A program made the translations under genes and the position numbers. Shown here one piece after another: positions 41,051-50,025 of a stretch of DNA of 64,000 bases. Position 1 is the first letter of the stretch; each line of letters starts with the position of its first letter. Source of the stretch: Pontivivens insulae (lineage in GTDB: Bacteria; Pseudomonadota; Alphaproteobacteria; Rhodobacterales; Rhodobacteraceae). The DNA is taken from assembly GCF_900302495.1 (NCBI RefSeq), contig NZ_OMKW01000004.1, positions 62,001 through 126,000 of the forward strand, given 5' to 3'. The notes beneath the pieces are model-generated. The model did no database searches. It was not told where the DNA came from and was given only the letters and a program-made list of their open reading frames with translations.

Positions 41051-43852
41051 CTAGTGCGCCTCTGCCCAGTTGCTGCCGGTTCCGCCATCCACCGTGAGCG
41101 GTACATCGAGGTGCACCGCCGGAGAGGCTGCATTCTCCATGACGTCCCGCACGGTTTCGATCAGGTCATTCGCGGCGTCTTTCGGCACTTCAAACAACAG
41201 CTCGTCATGGACCTGCAACAACATCCGCCCTGGGAGCTTTGCAGCCTCAATAGCTGGCGGAACGCGGATCATGGCACGGCGAATAATATCGGCTGCCGTG
41301 CCTTGGATCGGCGCGTTGATTGCGGCGCGATTGGCAAAGCCTGCGCGTGGACCTTTCGCACCGATTTCCGGCGTATGTATGCGGCGGCCAAACAGCGTCT
41401 CGACGTATTTGTGCTCCTTGGCGAAAGCGACCGTCTCGTCCATGTATTGCCGAATGCCCGGGAACCGCTCGAAGTAGCGGTCGATGAAGGCCTTGGCGTC
41501 CTCGCGCGGGATCCGCAGGTTGTTGGCGAGGCCAAAGGCGGAGATCCCGTAGATCACACCGAAATTGATTGCCTTCGCCTGTCGCCGCACATCCGGTGTC
41601 ATCTCATCGAGCGGAACGTCGAACATCTCGCTCGCGGTCATCGCGTGAATGTCGAGCCCGTCGCGGAACGCCTGCTTTAGTGCGGGAATGTCGGCAATAT
41701 GGGCAAGGATGCGCAGTTCGATCTGACTGTAGTCGAGGGAGACGAGTGTGTTGCCCTCCTCGGGGATGAACGCCTCGCGGATGCGGCGACCTTCCTCGGT
41801 ACGCACAGGAATGTTCTGCAAGTTTGGATCGGTGGAGGCGAGGCGGCCCGTATTTGCACCCGCAATCGAGTAGGACGTGTGCACACGTCCCGTCTCTGGA
41901 TGAATATGCTCTTGCAGCGCGTCGGTGTAGGTTGATTTGAGCTTGGACAATTGCCGCCAATCAAGCACACGCGCAGGAAGGTCATGTCCCTGGGCTGCGA
42001 GGGTCTCAAGAACATCCGCGCCCGTGGAATAGGCGCCGGTTTTGCCCTTCTTTCCACCCTCCAGCCCCATCTCGTCAAAGAGAATTTCGCCCAGCTGCTT
42101 GGGCGAGCCGACATTGAATTTGCGGCCTGCAAGCTTCTGAATCTCGTCTTCGAGGCCGGCCATCTTCTGCGCAAAGCTGTTGGACATTCGGCTCAGATGG
42201 TCCCGGTTTACCTTGATCCCGTACCGTTCCATCTGCGCGAGAACGGGGACCAGGGGGCGCTCCATCGTCTCATACACAGTGGTTACATGCTCGGCGGCCA
42301 GACGTGGTTTCAGCGTTGTCCAAAGCCGCGCAGTGATGTCTGCGTCCTCGGCCGCATAGGGTGCGGCCTCATCGATTTTCACCTGGTCGAAAGTGATCTG
42401 CTTCTTACCGGACCCGATCAGATCTTTGATTGGGATGGGTTTATGATCGAGATAGCGTTCGCTGAGCGCATCCATTCCGTGCGTATGAAGCCCCGCATTC
42501 AGCGCGTAGGATATCAGCATCGTGTCATCGATGGGCGTGAGTGTGATCCCTTCATTGGCAAAGATCTTCAGATCATATTTCGCATTCTGAAGAATTTTCA
42601 GGATCGACGCGTCTTCCAGCATCGGCCTTAGCATTTCGAGCGCGCGGTCAAAGTCCATTTGGCCCTCAGCACGCTCGGCACCACCAAGCAGATCACCCGT
42701 CCCGTTCACATGGGCCAGCGGCACATAGCACGCACGTCCCGGATCGATAGCAAGACAGACGCCGACCAGACCAGCGCGCATCTCGTCAAGTCCAGTCGTT
42801 TCCGTATCCACGGAAACGTACCCACGCTCATAGGCGCGATCGATCCAGACCTGCAGCGCGGCCTCATCCCGCACGATCTCATAGGCGGAATGGTCCATCG
42901 TAGGCAAATCCGGCTCCTTGCCTGCCGTACTGCCTTTGGGAGTGTCGTCAATTGTTGGTGCGTCTGCCCCCAGCTTTTCCGCGACACGGTTGGTAATGGT
43001 GCGAAATTCCATCTCTGCCAAAAACGGAAGGACCTTCTCAGCCTCTAGCGGCTGCACTTCCATCGCATCGATGCCGACTTCTACCGGGACATTCTGTTCA
43101 AGTGTGACGAGTTGTTTCGAGATGCGGATCTGCTCTGCGTTTTCAATCAAAGACTGCCGTCGTTTGGGTTGCTTGATCTCTTCTGCGCGCTCCAGCAACG
43201 TTTCGACGTCACCGTATTCGTTGATGAGCAAGGCCGCTGTTTTGATTCCGATACCGGGCGCGCCGGGCACATTGTCGACACTGTCGCCTGCAAGCGCCTG
43301 AACATCGACGACCTTTTCGGGGCCTACGCCGAACTTCGCCTCAACTTCCTCCGGGCCGATGCGGACATTTTTCATACCGTCCATCATTTCAACGCCGCCG
43401 CCGACCAGCTGCATCAGATCCTTATCAGAAGAGATGATCGTGACCCGTGCGCCCGCATCGCGGGCCTGAACCGCGAAGGTTGCAATAAGATCATCCGCTT
43501 CCCAACCTTCCTGCTCAATGCAGCACAGTCCAAAAGCCCGCGTGGCTTCTCGCGTCAGCGGGATCTGAGGGCGCAGATCCTCAGGGAGAGGGGGGCGCTG
43601 GGCTTTGTATTGCGGATAAATGTCATTTCGGAAGGTTTTGGAGGAATGGTCAAAGATCACGGCAAGATGTGTGGGGGCATCGTCGCCGGTATTCCCCTCA
43701 ACCATCTTCAGCAACATATTGCAAAAGCCAGAGACCGCACCGACCGGCAAACCGTCAGACTTGCGAGTGAGCGGGGGCAGGGCATGGAAGGCCCGGAAAA
43801 TGAAGCCTGATCCGTCGATCAGATGAAGGTGATGCCCCTTGCCGATGCTCAT
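41051..43852 (-). CDS. polA: DNA polymerase I
   Basis: A 933-residue polymerase used in Okazaki fragment processing and repair. The 5' nuclease domain fills about residues 1-300 (LIDGSGFIFRAFHALP, EADDLIATFA, DKDLMQLVG). The 3'-5' exonuclease is intact: Exo I VSVDTETTGLDE, Exo II NAKYDLKIF and Exo III AAEDADITARL. The polymerase domain has motif A VSLDYSQIELRILAHI, motif B RRQAKAINFGVIYG, and motif C LLQVHDELLFE. All catalytic acidic residues are present. It heads a minus-strand operon with a small membrane protein and the DedA gene. Confidence 0.97.
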   Translation of the reverse strand: MSIGKGHHLHLIDGSGFIFRAFHALPPLTRKSDGLPVGAVSGFCNMLLKMVEGNTGDDAPTHLAVIFDHSSKTFRNDIYPQYKAQRPPLPEDLRPQIPLTREATRAFGLCCIEQEGWEADDLIATFAVQARDAGARVTIISSDKDLMQLVGGGVEMMDGMKNVRIGPEEVEAKFGVGPEKVVDVQALAGDSVDNVPGAPGIGIKTAALLINEYGDVETLLERAEEIKQPKRRQSLIENAEQIRISKQLVTLEQNVPVEVGIDAMEVQPLEAEKVLPFLAEMEFRTITNRVAEKLGADAPTIDDTPKGSTAGKEPDLPTMDHSAYEIVRDEAALQVWIDRAYERGYVSVDTETTGLDEMRAGLVGVCLAIDPGRACYVPLAHVNGTGDLLGGAERAEGQMDFDRALEMLRPMLEDASILKILQNAKYDLKIFANEGITLTPIDDTMLISYALNAGLHTHGMDALSERYLDHKPIPIKDLIGSGKKQITFDQVKIDEAAPYAAEDADITARLWTTLKPRLAAEHVTTVYETMERPLVPVLAQMERYGIKVNRDHLSRMSNSFAQKMAGLEDEIQKLAGRKFNVGSPKQLGEILFDEMGLEGGKKGKTGAYSTGADVLETLAAQGHDLPARVLDWRQLSKLKSTYTDALQEHIHPETGRVHTSYSIAGANTGRLASTDPNLQNIPVRTEEGRRIREAFIPEEGNTLVSLDYSQIELRILAHIADIPALKQAFRDGLDIHAMTASEMFDVPLDEMTPDVRRQAKAINFGVIYGISAFGLANNLRIPREDAKAFIDRYFERFPGIRQYMDETVAFAKEHKYVETLFGRRIHTPEIGAKGPRAGFANRAAINAPIQGTAADIIRRAMIRVPPAIEAAKLPGRMLLQVHDELLFEVPKDAANDLIETVRDVMENAASPAVHLDVPLTVDGGTGSNWAEAH

Positions 43853-43915
43853 ATGTATGCCCTCCGGAATTGTAGAGCGAACTTAGGCCAGCGCGCCCAG
43901 ATTGGCGAGGGCCGC

Positions 43916-44599
43916 TTACCTATTCTCTCGATCGTGCAGGTAGAAGGCGCGCAGGTTCTTGTCCGGCTCATCGGGAAACGGGTCTCCGGTGCTCAGCGCA
44001 TCAATGCGGTCGACGCGAAACATGCGAAAGTCTCGGCGCAATTCACACCAACTGACGAGTGTCCAGGCACGTCCCCAGAACCATAGGCCCAGAGGTCTGA
44101 TCTGGCGCTCGGTCGGCTTATCATCCTTGTCCCGATAGTGGAGAGTCAGGCGCAGTCGGGAGTCCGCTGCGATCTGTATCTCGTCGAGCATTCCGCGGGC
44201 CCGGCCTGTCTCCTCTCCCGCGCCGATCGCGTGGATATTTATTTGCCCGGCTTCGCCCTGTCGTGCCTCGGGCAAGACCGTCTCGATCTTGGCAAGCGCA
44301 TCTTCTGCAGCCAAGCCGAGGGAGGTGCTGCCGAATGCGCGCGCCATGCGGATGCCCGCGACGAGCGCGTTCAGCTCTGCGCGTGAGAACATGAGCGGCG
44401 GCAGATCGTAGCCCTCGCGCATCATGTAGCCGACCCCGGCCTCGCCTTCTACAGGAACGCCGGACCCGATCAGATGTGCGATGTCGCGGTAGATCGTGCG
44501 TTCGGAAACCTCAAGCCTCTCTGCCAAGTCCCGCGCAAGGGTGAGCCGACCGCTCCTGAGGATCTGAACGATCTGAAAGAGACGGTCGGCCCGGCGCAT
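43916..44599 (-). CDS. HTH/WYL-domain transcriptional regulator (YafY type)
   Basis: A 227-residue regulator. The N-terminal winged helix reads RADRLFQIVQILRSGRLTLA then LEVSERTIYRDIAHL (about residues 3-42). The WYL domain follows, with LRLTLHYRDKDDKPTERQIRPLGLWFWGR in place of the canonical WYL triplet, as is common in this subgroup. WYL domains bind small or nucleotide ligands. The start at 44599 shares a base with the VOC gene stop (TGATG), so it is translated after that gene. Confidence 0.87.
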   Translation of the reverse strand: MRRADRLFQIVQILRSGRLTLARDLAERLEVSERTIYRDIAHLIGSGVPVEGEAGVGYMMREGYDLPPLMFSRAELNALVAGIRMARAFGSTSLGLAAEDALAKIETVLPEARQGEAGQINIHAIGAGEETGRARGMLDEIQIAADSRLRLTLHYRDKDDKPTERQIRPLGLWFWGRAWTLVSWCELRRDFRMFRVDRIDALSTGDPFPDEPDKNLRAFYLHDRENR

Positions 44600-44973
44600 C
44601 ACGCAACTTTCGCTTCGAACAGGCCAATCGAATTGCCGTCCGGGTCTTGCGCATAGGCAAATCGGCCGACTGGCAGCGGGATTGGCTCTGAAACGACCTT
44701 GCCGCCCGCCTCCTGACACCGCGCCATGCTATCCTCCAGTGTGTCAGGAACAGCCAGATGGATCGTGGGTCCGTGCTCGCTCGGCGTTCCGGGATAGAGG
44801 TGTCCGGACACACCCGGCTGCATCGGATCTCCGAAATTTGCGATCATGTTGGGGCCGCCGTCTACGATACTCATCTCCACGTTGAAAACTTTAGAATAAA
44901 ACGCGACGCCCGCGTCCAGATCGGTGACGGGGATCTCTGCCCAGACGACTGCATTTTGTGCTTGAGAGGTCAT
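44599..44973 (-). CDS. VOC-family (glyoxalase/bleomycin-resistance fold) protein
   Basis: A 124-residue protein with two beta-alpha-beta-beta-beta modules: AVVWAEIPVTDLDAGVAFYSKVF, the classic VOC opening, and later SMARCQEAGGKVVSEPIPLP, DPDGNSIGLFE at the end. Residues that could bind metal include His in GPTIHLAVPD and Glu in GLFEAK. The substrate is unknown; the fold serves glyoxalases, dioxygenases and drug-binding proteins. Its stop overlaps the WYL regulator start, suggesting the regulator reports on a ligand handled by the VOC protein. Confidence 0.85.
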   Translation of the reverse strand: MTSQAQNAVVWAEIPVTDLDAGVAFYSKVFNVEMSIVDGGPNMIANFGDPMQPGVSGHLYPGTPSEHGPTIHLAVPDTLEDSMARCQEAGGKVVSEPIPLPVGRFAYAQDPDGNSIGLFEAKVA

Positions 44974-45142
44974 AGTGTTTTCCTTCGTATCATCGTTGCG
45001 ATGAGAAGGGGATAGCAGGGGCCTCCTGACAGCATTGTGTCAGGAGGATTGCGGGGCGGTCGCGTTTTTTGTGTCTGCTTGCTTTTATGCTGTTGTCGAT
45101 GCTCATCTTGATATCCGGGCGAGGGTTTGCATCGCTATTGCT

Positions 45143-45187
45143 TTGACGTGCATTTCATGCCGAAATACAATGTAAGCGTGTACATTG
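45143..45187 (+). promoter_or_regulatory. Near-consensus sigma-70 promoter with a 20-bp dyad operator
   Basis: The -35 TTGACG (45143-45148), a 17-bp spacer and -10 TACAAT (45166-45171) form one of the best sigma-70-like promoters in the window. Over the -10 and expected start lies a perfect dyad, CAATGTA-AGCGTG-TACATTG (45168-45187). Its 20-bp length is the size of a lux box, but it lacks the canonical CTG/CAG ends. Binding here would repress the Hint gene 42 nt downstream. The promoter call is good; the regulator is unknown. Confidence 0.72.
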
Positions 45188-45229
45188 GGCTTGCTGTGTT
45201 CCTGCAAGCACCGGGGAGGGTGTGGACGA

Positions 45230-46327
45230 ATGGCAGAATTTACGTTTTTCGCGAAGCCTGATGGCTCCAGCGCAAATAACTCATCACTCAATATTGACCC
45301 GCCAAAGGGCCAGACAACTGAAATTACGTTCCTCCCAAATACTAGCGCTCTGGGTGGAGGGGATGTGTTTCTGGACGATTTTGGGACAACTGATGGTGCT
45401 GGCGATATCATTGATGACGGAACCATCGATCCAAACACTCAGGTCTATATTAACGGCGACAGTTCGAATCTCTATACCTTCGAGGTTGAGTTTTCAGGTA
45501 CGGTGAACGTTACAACAAAAGCGACAAATAACGGCATCGCTGGAGAGCAATTCACGATTATCACCATTGATCCAGGTGGATTAAACCTTCGCTTGGTGTT
45601 CTTTCCGAATGCAGAGTTCACACAAGCCCAGGCTGCTGCAATCAACAATGGCGCCTACGCGACAAACGCCGAGAACAACGCTCAGGTCGAAATCTGCTTT
45701 CGATCAGATATGCGTGTGATGACCAATACTGGATACCGCAAGATCGGATCAATTCGACCCGGCGATCTTGTCCAAACGATCCCTGACGGTGGGTTTAAGA
45801 CGGTGCGTTGGGTGGGCGGCTTTCAAGTCACTGCTCTCGATGCACTGTTGAAGCCAGACCTCCGCCCTGTTCGCATTCACTGCTGCTCCGGCCCCCAATG
45901 TCAGTCCGGCCAGTTGGTCGTTTCGCAGCAGCATCGTATTGAACTAGCAGATCCATATCTTGAGCTGCTGTTCGGCATCCCTGAAGTGTTCGTACCAGCG
46001 CACTGGTTGTTGAGGTCTGGACACGCAACGCGCGTCGATGTCGTCGAGCCAATTGAATACGTTCACCTGCTTCTGGATAGCCACGAGGTTTTGTGTGTCG
46101 AGGGGTATGCTGCGGAGAGCCTATATTTCGGGAAAGTCTTAAAGGAGTCTCCTGATCCCGTCTTGGAGGTGTTTTCTGAGCAAGTGGCCGGGCATGGTGC
46201 TACCATTCCTAAAGCGGCAATTTTGTCGCGCTCCTACCTTCGCTATCCAGAGTTTGAGCTGCTGGTTCGGCGCTATCCCGAGGTTCTGGAACGTGCTTTG
46301 ATGCCCAAGGTGCTCACCAAAGCTTAG
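45230..46327 (+). CDS. Hint-domain (Hedgehog/intein, Hint_2-type) protein
   Basis: A 365-residue protein. The N-terminal 155 residues are a beta-rich, Asn/Asp-rich domain without a signal peptide. The Hint domain starts at Cys156 in [17 protein letters not shown]. The family's order continues with [48 protein letters not shown] and [18 protein letters not shown]. Cys156 is the likely splicing or autocleavage residue. The coding sequence is visibly more AT-rich than its neighbours, which hints at transfer or weak selection. GGGGAGGG stands before the ATG. Secretion route is unknown; roseobacter relatives are often thought to use type I secretion. Confidence 0.82.
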   Translation: MAEFTFFAKPDGSSANNSSLNIDPPKGQTTEITFLPNTSALGGGDVFLDDFGTTDGAGDIIDDGTIDPNTQVYINGDSSNLYTFEVEFSGTVNVTTKATNNGIAGEQFTIITIDPGGLNLRLVFFPNAEFTQAQAAAINNGAYATNAENNAQVEICFRSDMRVMTNTGYRKIGSIRPGDLVQTIPDGGFKTVRWVGGFQVTALDALLKPDLRPVRIHCCSGPQCQSGQLVVSQQHRIELADPYLELLFGIPEVFVPAHWLLRSGHATRVDVVEPIEYVHLLLDSHEVLCVEGYAAESLYFGKVLKESPDPVLEVFSEQVAGHGATIPKAAILSRSYLRYPEFELLVRRYPEVLERALMPKVLTKA

Positions 46328-46506
46328 CGATTATCCGCCGGGCCGCCCTCCAGCACGAACTTCTTGTCGCAATAGCCACACTCAACGAAGCCCTCATCTT
46401 CGGCAATCGTGTACCAAACACGTGGATGTCCCAGTGCGCCTTCTGCTCCGTCGCAGGCAATGCGGGTCTTGGTGACATACTCGGTTTCTGGGGCGGAGCG
46501 GGTCAT
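46324..46506 (-). CDS. Small zinc-finger protein (zf-CHCC, NDUFS6-like)
   Basis: A 60-residue protein. The start at 46506 ([11 protein letters not shown]) is chosen; longer starts add only divergent sequence. The zinc ligands are Cys in RIACDGAEG, His in [10 protein letters not shown], and Cys-x2-Cys in [13 protein letters not shown]. This CHCC pattern is the zf-CHCC family related to the complex I subunit NDUFS6. In Alphaproteobacteria it is a small accessory protein. Its stop overlaps that of the convergent Hint gene by 4 nt. Confidence 0.87.
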   Translation of the reverse strand: MTRSAPETEYVTKTRIACDGAEGALGHPRVWYTIAEDEGFVECGYCDKKFVLEGGPADNR

Positions 46507-46633
46507 ATGAGCCTCTTGATGCTTGAGCGGGCGCGCGTCCGGCTTACGTAGCATTTTGGCGCACCGGTTGGCGCGCATAATAGGCATACCGCGCGCGTCG
46601 GCAAGGCAGCGCGTTCTTCGGAGGCATCATGTC

Positions 46634-47563
46634 ATGGCAGAGAATGCGATCGAGCTTGTTGGATTGCGCAAGGTTTACCGCGCACAGGGAACAGGTGTTG
46701 AAAAGGTGGCGGTCAAGGACCTGCATCTGGGCATCCCGAAAGGATCGATCTTTGGTCTTCTTGGGCCGAACGGTGCGGGCAAATCAACGACAATCAACAT
46801 CATGGCGGGGCTGGTCAACAAGACGGCCGGGACGGTCAAGATTTGGGGGTTCGATCAGGACAAGAACCCCCGTATGTCCCGAGCGTCCATCGGCGTCGTG
46901 CCGCAGGAACTCAACGTTGATCCGTTTTTCTCACCGCGCGCAGCTCTCGAAGTCCAGGCAGGTCTCTACGGCGTTCCGCCAGAGCATCGCAGGACGGAGA
47001 TGATTCTCGAAAAGGTTGGCCTGCTAGACAAAGCAGAGGCCTATGCTCGCACCCTTTCAGGTGGCATGCGCAGGCGCCTGCTTGTTGCAAAGGCACTGGT
47101 ACACGCGCCGCAGGTGCTTGTGCTTGATGAACCCACGGCAGGTGTCGATATCGAACTTAGGCAAATGCTCTGGGACTACGTTCGCGAGTTGAACGCAGCC
47201 GGAACGACGATCATTCTGACCACGCATTACCTCGAAGAAGCGCAAGAGATGTGTGACCGCATCGGGATCATTGCAGATGGCACACTGGTCGCGTGTGATG
47301 AGACCCCGAACCTTCTGGGCCGCCTCGACACAAAAACGCTCGTTGTAACGCCTGACACTGCGTCGACGCTGCCCGAGTTACCACCGCAAGTCGATGGAGA
47401 AACGCGCGAGGATGGCGCGCTGATCCTTCGCTATCCAAAATCCGTATACACCGCGATGGATCTGCTTGATCACCTGCGCGCGAAGGGTGTGACGATCCGC
47501 GACATGGCAACAGAAGAGCCAAACCTTGAAGACGTATTCCGCAACATCACGCAAGCTGCGTAA
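46634..47563 (+). CDS. ABC transporter ATP-binding protein (ABC-2, YadG-like), no adjacent permease
   Basis: A 309-residue ATPase. The Walker A is GLLGPNGAGKSTT, the Q-loop is VVPQELNVDPFFS, the signature is TLSGGMRRRLLVAKAL, Walker B is VLVLDEPTAGVD, and the H-loop is ILTTHYLEEAQ. A C-terminal regulatory part follows (DTKTLVVTPDTAST onward). Related ATPases pair with an ABC-2 permease encoded next door. Here the following gene is only an 87-residue membrane protein, then hisE on the other strand. The ATG at 46634 has GGAGG about 10 nt upstream. Its permease must be elsewhere, or the small protein substitutes for it. Confidence 0.88.
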   Translation: MAENAIELVGLRKVYRAQGTGVEKVAVKDLHLGIPKGSIFGLLGPNGAGKSTTINIMAGLVNKTAGTVKIWGFDQDKNPRMSRASIGVVPQELNVDPFFSPRAALEVQAGLYGVPPEHRRTEMILEKVGLLDKAEAYARTLSGGMRRRLLVAKALVHAPQVLVLDEPTAGVDIELRQMLWDYVRELNAAGTTIILTTHYLEEAQEMCDRIGIIADGTLVACDETPNLLGRLDTKTLVVTPDTASTLPELPPQVDGETREDGALILRYPKSVYTAMDLLDHLRAKGVTIRDMATEEPNLEDVFRNITQAA

Positions 47564-47611
47564 GCGGGCTTGAACAAACACTCGGGCTGGGGCCTGACAG
47601 GGAGATCTTAG

Positions 47612-47875
47612 ATGGCAAATACCGAAACCAACCTCGCGCATTCCATTCCGTTTTTTGGCTGGATGTTGCGCGACATGAAAGCTGGCCATAAGGACGCGCC
47701 CTATTGGTTCCTTGCGGTCATGGTTTTGCTTTGGGCCGTTTCCTGCTTTGTGTTTGGTTTTGCAGCTCTCGTTGCTGGCGTGCTTGTCCTGACGCCGATC
47801 GTCTTGATTGGGTATGCTGCCATCATTTTTGCGATGGTTTCGCCAGAGAAGACGGCGGTATTCAGCGACGATTGA
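47612..47875 (+). CDS. Hypothetical two-helix membrane protein
   Basis: An 87-residue protein with two hydrophobic helices (FLAVMVLLWAVSCFVFGFAAL and VLVLTPIVLIGYAAIIFAMV, about 33-78). The N-terminus is polar (MANTETNLAHSIPFFGWML), and the tail is acidic. A ribosome site GGGAGA precedes the ATG. It follows the ABC ATPase gene by 48 nt on the same strand and may be co-transcribed. I do not recognise the family, and two helices alone are too few for a normal ABC-2 permease. Confidence 0.72.
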   Translation: MANTETNLAHSIPFFGWMLRDMKAGHKDAPYWFLAVMVLLWAVSCFVFGFAALVAGVLVLTPIVLIGYAAIIFAMVSPEKTAVFSDD

Positions 47876-47905
47876 TAGTCTGTGTTAGGCTTCGCGGGCA
47901 GGGGG

Positions 47906-48223
47906 TTATACCTTTGGCCGCGCCGCCTTTTCCGCAATCCCTGACTTGCCCGTCCTGCGGGCAAGCTCCGCTTCGACCTCGTCCCAACTTATGTCGCGGG
48001 CTGCGAGCATGACCATCAGGTGATAGACGACGTCGCCGGCCTCATAGACCAGGTTGTCACGATCATTCGTCGCGCAGGCAACGATGGCCTCTACGGCTTC
48101 CTCGCCAAATTTCTCTGCGCATTTGGCCGGGCCTTTCGACAGCATTCGAGCGGTGTGAGAGCTGTCTGGGTCGGCATCACGCCGGGCTTCAATCGTGGCG
48201 AATAAATCGTCCAGGATAGTCAT
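47906..48223 (-). CDS. hisE: Phosphoribosyl-ATP diphosphatase
   Basis: A 105-residue enzyme for the second step of histidine synthesis, removing diphosphate from phosphoribosyl-ATP. The MazG-like helical core reads [19 protein letters not shown], with the acidic metal-binding residues, and [19 protein letters not shown]. Length is normal. It overlaps hisF by 4 nt and is the last his gene in this run. Confidence 0.95.
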   Translation of the reverse strand: MTILDDLFATIEARRDADPDSSHTARMLSKGPAKCAEKFGEEAVEAIVACATNDRDNLVYEAGDVVYHLMVMLAARDISWDEVEAELARRTGKSGIAEKAARPKV

Positions 48224-48981
48224 GTCAGCCTCATAGGAATGCCAGCGGCGGCCATGTGGGCCTTCGCCTCTCCGATTGTGTATGTTCCAAAATGGAAGAT
48301 CGACGCGGCGAGAACCGCGTTTGCGCCGCCCTCGGTCACACCTTCCACGAGGTGATCGAGTGTTCCGACACCGCCCGAGGCGATCACTGGCACATCGACA
48401 GCGTTTGAGATGGCACGGGTGAGCGGTAGGTTATATCCCGACTTGGTCCCATCCTTATCCATGGACGTGAGCAGGATCTCACCGGCACCGCGAGAGACCA
48501 TATCCCGTGCAAACTCGACCGCGTCGATCCCTGTGGGACGCGTGCCGCCATGCGTGAAGATCTGCCACTCCCCCGGTGCCACGGTTTTGGCATCAACCGC
48601 GACAACAATGCATTGCGCGCCGAACTTGTTGGCGGCTTCGTTGATGCAGTCCGGGTTGGCAACGGCAGCAGAGTTGAAACTGACCTTGTCTGCCCCGGCC
48701 AATAGAAGTGCCCGTACATCGAGGGCAGAACGGACTCCCCCACCAACTGTCAGCGGCATGAAGCAGGCTTCGGCCGTGCGACGTACGACGTCAAACATGG
48801 TGCCACGATTCTCAAGCGTGGCAGCAATGTCGAGAAAACACAGTTCATCAGCACCCGCGGCGTCATATGCGATGGCAGCCTCAACCGGGTCGCCAGCATC
48901 AACGAGGCCTTTGAAGTTCACGCCCTTGACGACGCGTCCGTCCTTCACGTCGAGACACGGAATGATACGGGTTTTTAACAT
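48220..48981 (-). CDS. hisF: Imidazole glycerol phosphate synthase, cyclase subunit
   Basis: A 253-residue (beta/alpha)8 barrel that uses ammonia from HisH to make imidazole-glycerol phosphate and AICAR. The two catalytic aspartates are seen in [15 protein letters not shown] and [24 protein letters not shown] and VIASGGVG are the phosphate-binding strands. It is separated from hisA by a 173-nt gap that carries a small plus-strand ORF and a dyad. Confidence 0.96.
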   Translation of the reverse strand: MLKTRIIPCLDVKDGRVVKGVNFKGLVDAGDPVEAAIAYDAAGADELCFLDIAATLENRGTMFDVVRRTAEACFMPLTVGGGVRSALDVRALLLAGADKVSFNSAAVANPDCINEAANKFGAQCIVVAVDAKTVAPGEWQIFTHGGTRPTGIDAVEFARDMVSRGAGEILLTSMDKDGTKSGYNLPLTRAISNAVDVPVIASGGVGTLDHLVEGVTEGGANAVLAASIFHFGTYTIGEAKAHMAAAGIPMRLT

Positions 48982-49002
48982 TTCGATGGTGTCCTGCTGA
49001 CA

Positions 49003-49019
49003 ACGACGACAGTCGTCGT
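49003..49019. promoter_or_regulatory. Perfect 8-bp dyad between hisF and a microprotein ORF
   Basis: ACGACGAC-A-GTCGTCGT is a perfect inverted repeat with a single central base. It lies 21 nt upstream of hisF on one strand and 27 nt upstream of the 25-residue ORF on the other. It could be an operator shared by the divergent genes or an RNA hairpin in either leader. No T-run follows, so it is not a terminator. Confidence 0.5.
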
Positions 49020-49046
49020 CTTAGCGGTCGGAAGGAGGGAATTCAA

Positions 49047-49124
49047 ATGGGTGAGGAAGTGATCCAACTGGTCTTTGGGGTCCTCGCAGGGGCAATGCTG
49101 ATCGGCGCGGCTGCGTTTTCATAG
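49047..49124 (+). CDS. 25-residue single-pass membrane peptide in the his region
   Basis: A short ORF with an excellent ribosome site, AAGGAGGG, ending 7 nt before the ATG. The product has a short acidic N-terminus (MGEEVIQ) and then one Gly/Ala-rich helix (LVFGVLAGAMLIGAAAF). The G-x3-G-like spacing could support helix packing. It lies on the plus strand between hisF and hisA, both on the minus strand. The strong ribosome site makes a real microprotein more likely than chance. I know no family for it. Confidence 0.6.
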   Translation: MGEEVIQLVFGVLAGAMLIGAAAFS

Positions 49125-49154
49125 ATACTCACAGCTTGCCTCTTCTGAAAAAGA

Positions 49155-49877
49155 TCAGCCCCTCAACAACTCCATCGCTTCAGCAATGTCCAATTTCCCA
49201 TCGTAAATGGCCCTTCCAGAAATCGCACCATTCAGTGGCGCGCCTGTTTCCTTAAGCGCGGCGAGATCCTGAAGGGATGAGACGCCCCCGGATGCAATCA
49301 CAGGAATTGATACCGCGCGGGCAAGGGCTGCTGTTGCAGCCACGTTTGGACCCTGCATGGCGCCGTCACGTTCGATGTCGGTGTAGATGATTGCCGCAAC
49401 GCCGGCATCTTCAAACTGCCGGGCAAGATCCAAAACCGTAATGTCGGTCGTCTCAGCCCATCCTTCGACGGCGACCATTCCCTCGCGCGCATCGATACCT
49501 ACGGCAACCTGGCCGGGGAAAAGACGGGCGGCTTCCCTGACAAGGTCCGGGTCACGTACCGCGACCGTGCCAAGGATGACCCGGCGCAGCCCCCGGCTCA
49601 GCCAGCTTTCAATGGTCGCGATGTCACGAATCCCCCCGCCGAGCTGTGCGGGCACATTGGTTGCGGCAAGGATACCTTCGACGGCCTCAGCATTTACGGG
49701 AGCACCGGCAAAGGCGCCATTGAGATCCACCAGATGCAACCATTCCGCGCCCTGCTCAACGAAAGAGGCTGCTTGCGCCGCCGGATTGTCGCTGAACACC
49801 GTGGCTTGAGACATTTCGCCCTTGAAGAGCCGTACGCACGCTCCGTCCTTAAGGTCGATGGCAGGGTAGAGGATCAT
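49155..49877 (-). CDS. hisA: Phosphoribosylformimino-AICAR ribotide isomerase
   Basis: A 240-residue (beta/alpha)8 barrel isomerase in histidine synthesis. [19 protein letters not shown] at the N-terminus has the catalytic Asp, [17 protein letters not shown] binds phosphate, and [16 protein letters not shown] holds the second Asp. [13 protein letters not shown] completes the barrel. Flanking genes on both sides lie on the opposite strand, so this gene probably needs its own promoter, in the 148-nt gap upstream. Confidence 0.95.
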   Translation of the reverse strand: MILYPAIDLKDGACVRLFKGEMSQATVFSDNPAAQAASFVEQGAEWLHLVDLNGAFAGAPVNAEAVEGILAATNVPAQLGGGIRDIATIESWLSRGLRRVILGTVAVRDPDLVREAARLFPGQVAVGIDAREGMVAVEGWAETTDITVLDLARQFEDAGVAAIIYTDIERDGAMQGPNVAATAALARAVSIPVIASGGVSSLQDLAALKETGAPLNGAISGRAIYDGKLDIAEAMELLRG

Positions 49878-50025
49878 GGTGCGGTCCTAACTGGCAATGG
49901 AATGCATTTGCGCCGGGCTTACCGCCGCGCGCGTTGAAATGCAAAACGGATAACTCACCCTGCGTAACGCTTGACCTAAAGCCAGTGCGTGATCGAACCT
50001 AAAGCAAATTCTGGGAGGAAAATTC

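Noticed and set aside
46523-46633. Longer start for the ABC ATPase at 46523
   Set aside because: The added residues are Arg-rich without family likeness and overlap the promoter region of the divergent zinc-finger gene. GGAGG supports 46634.
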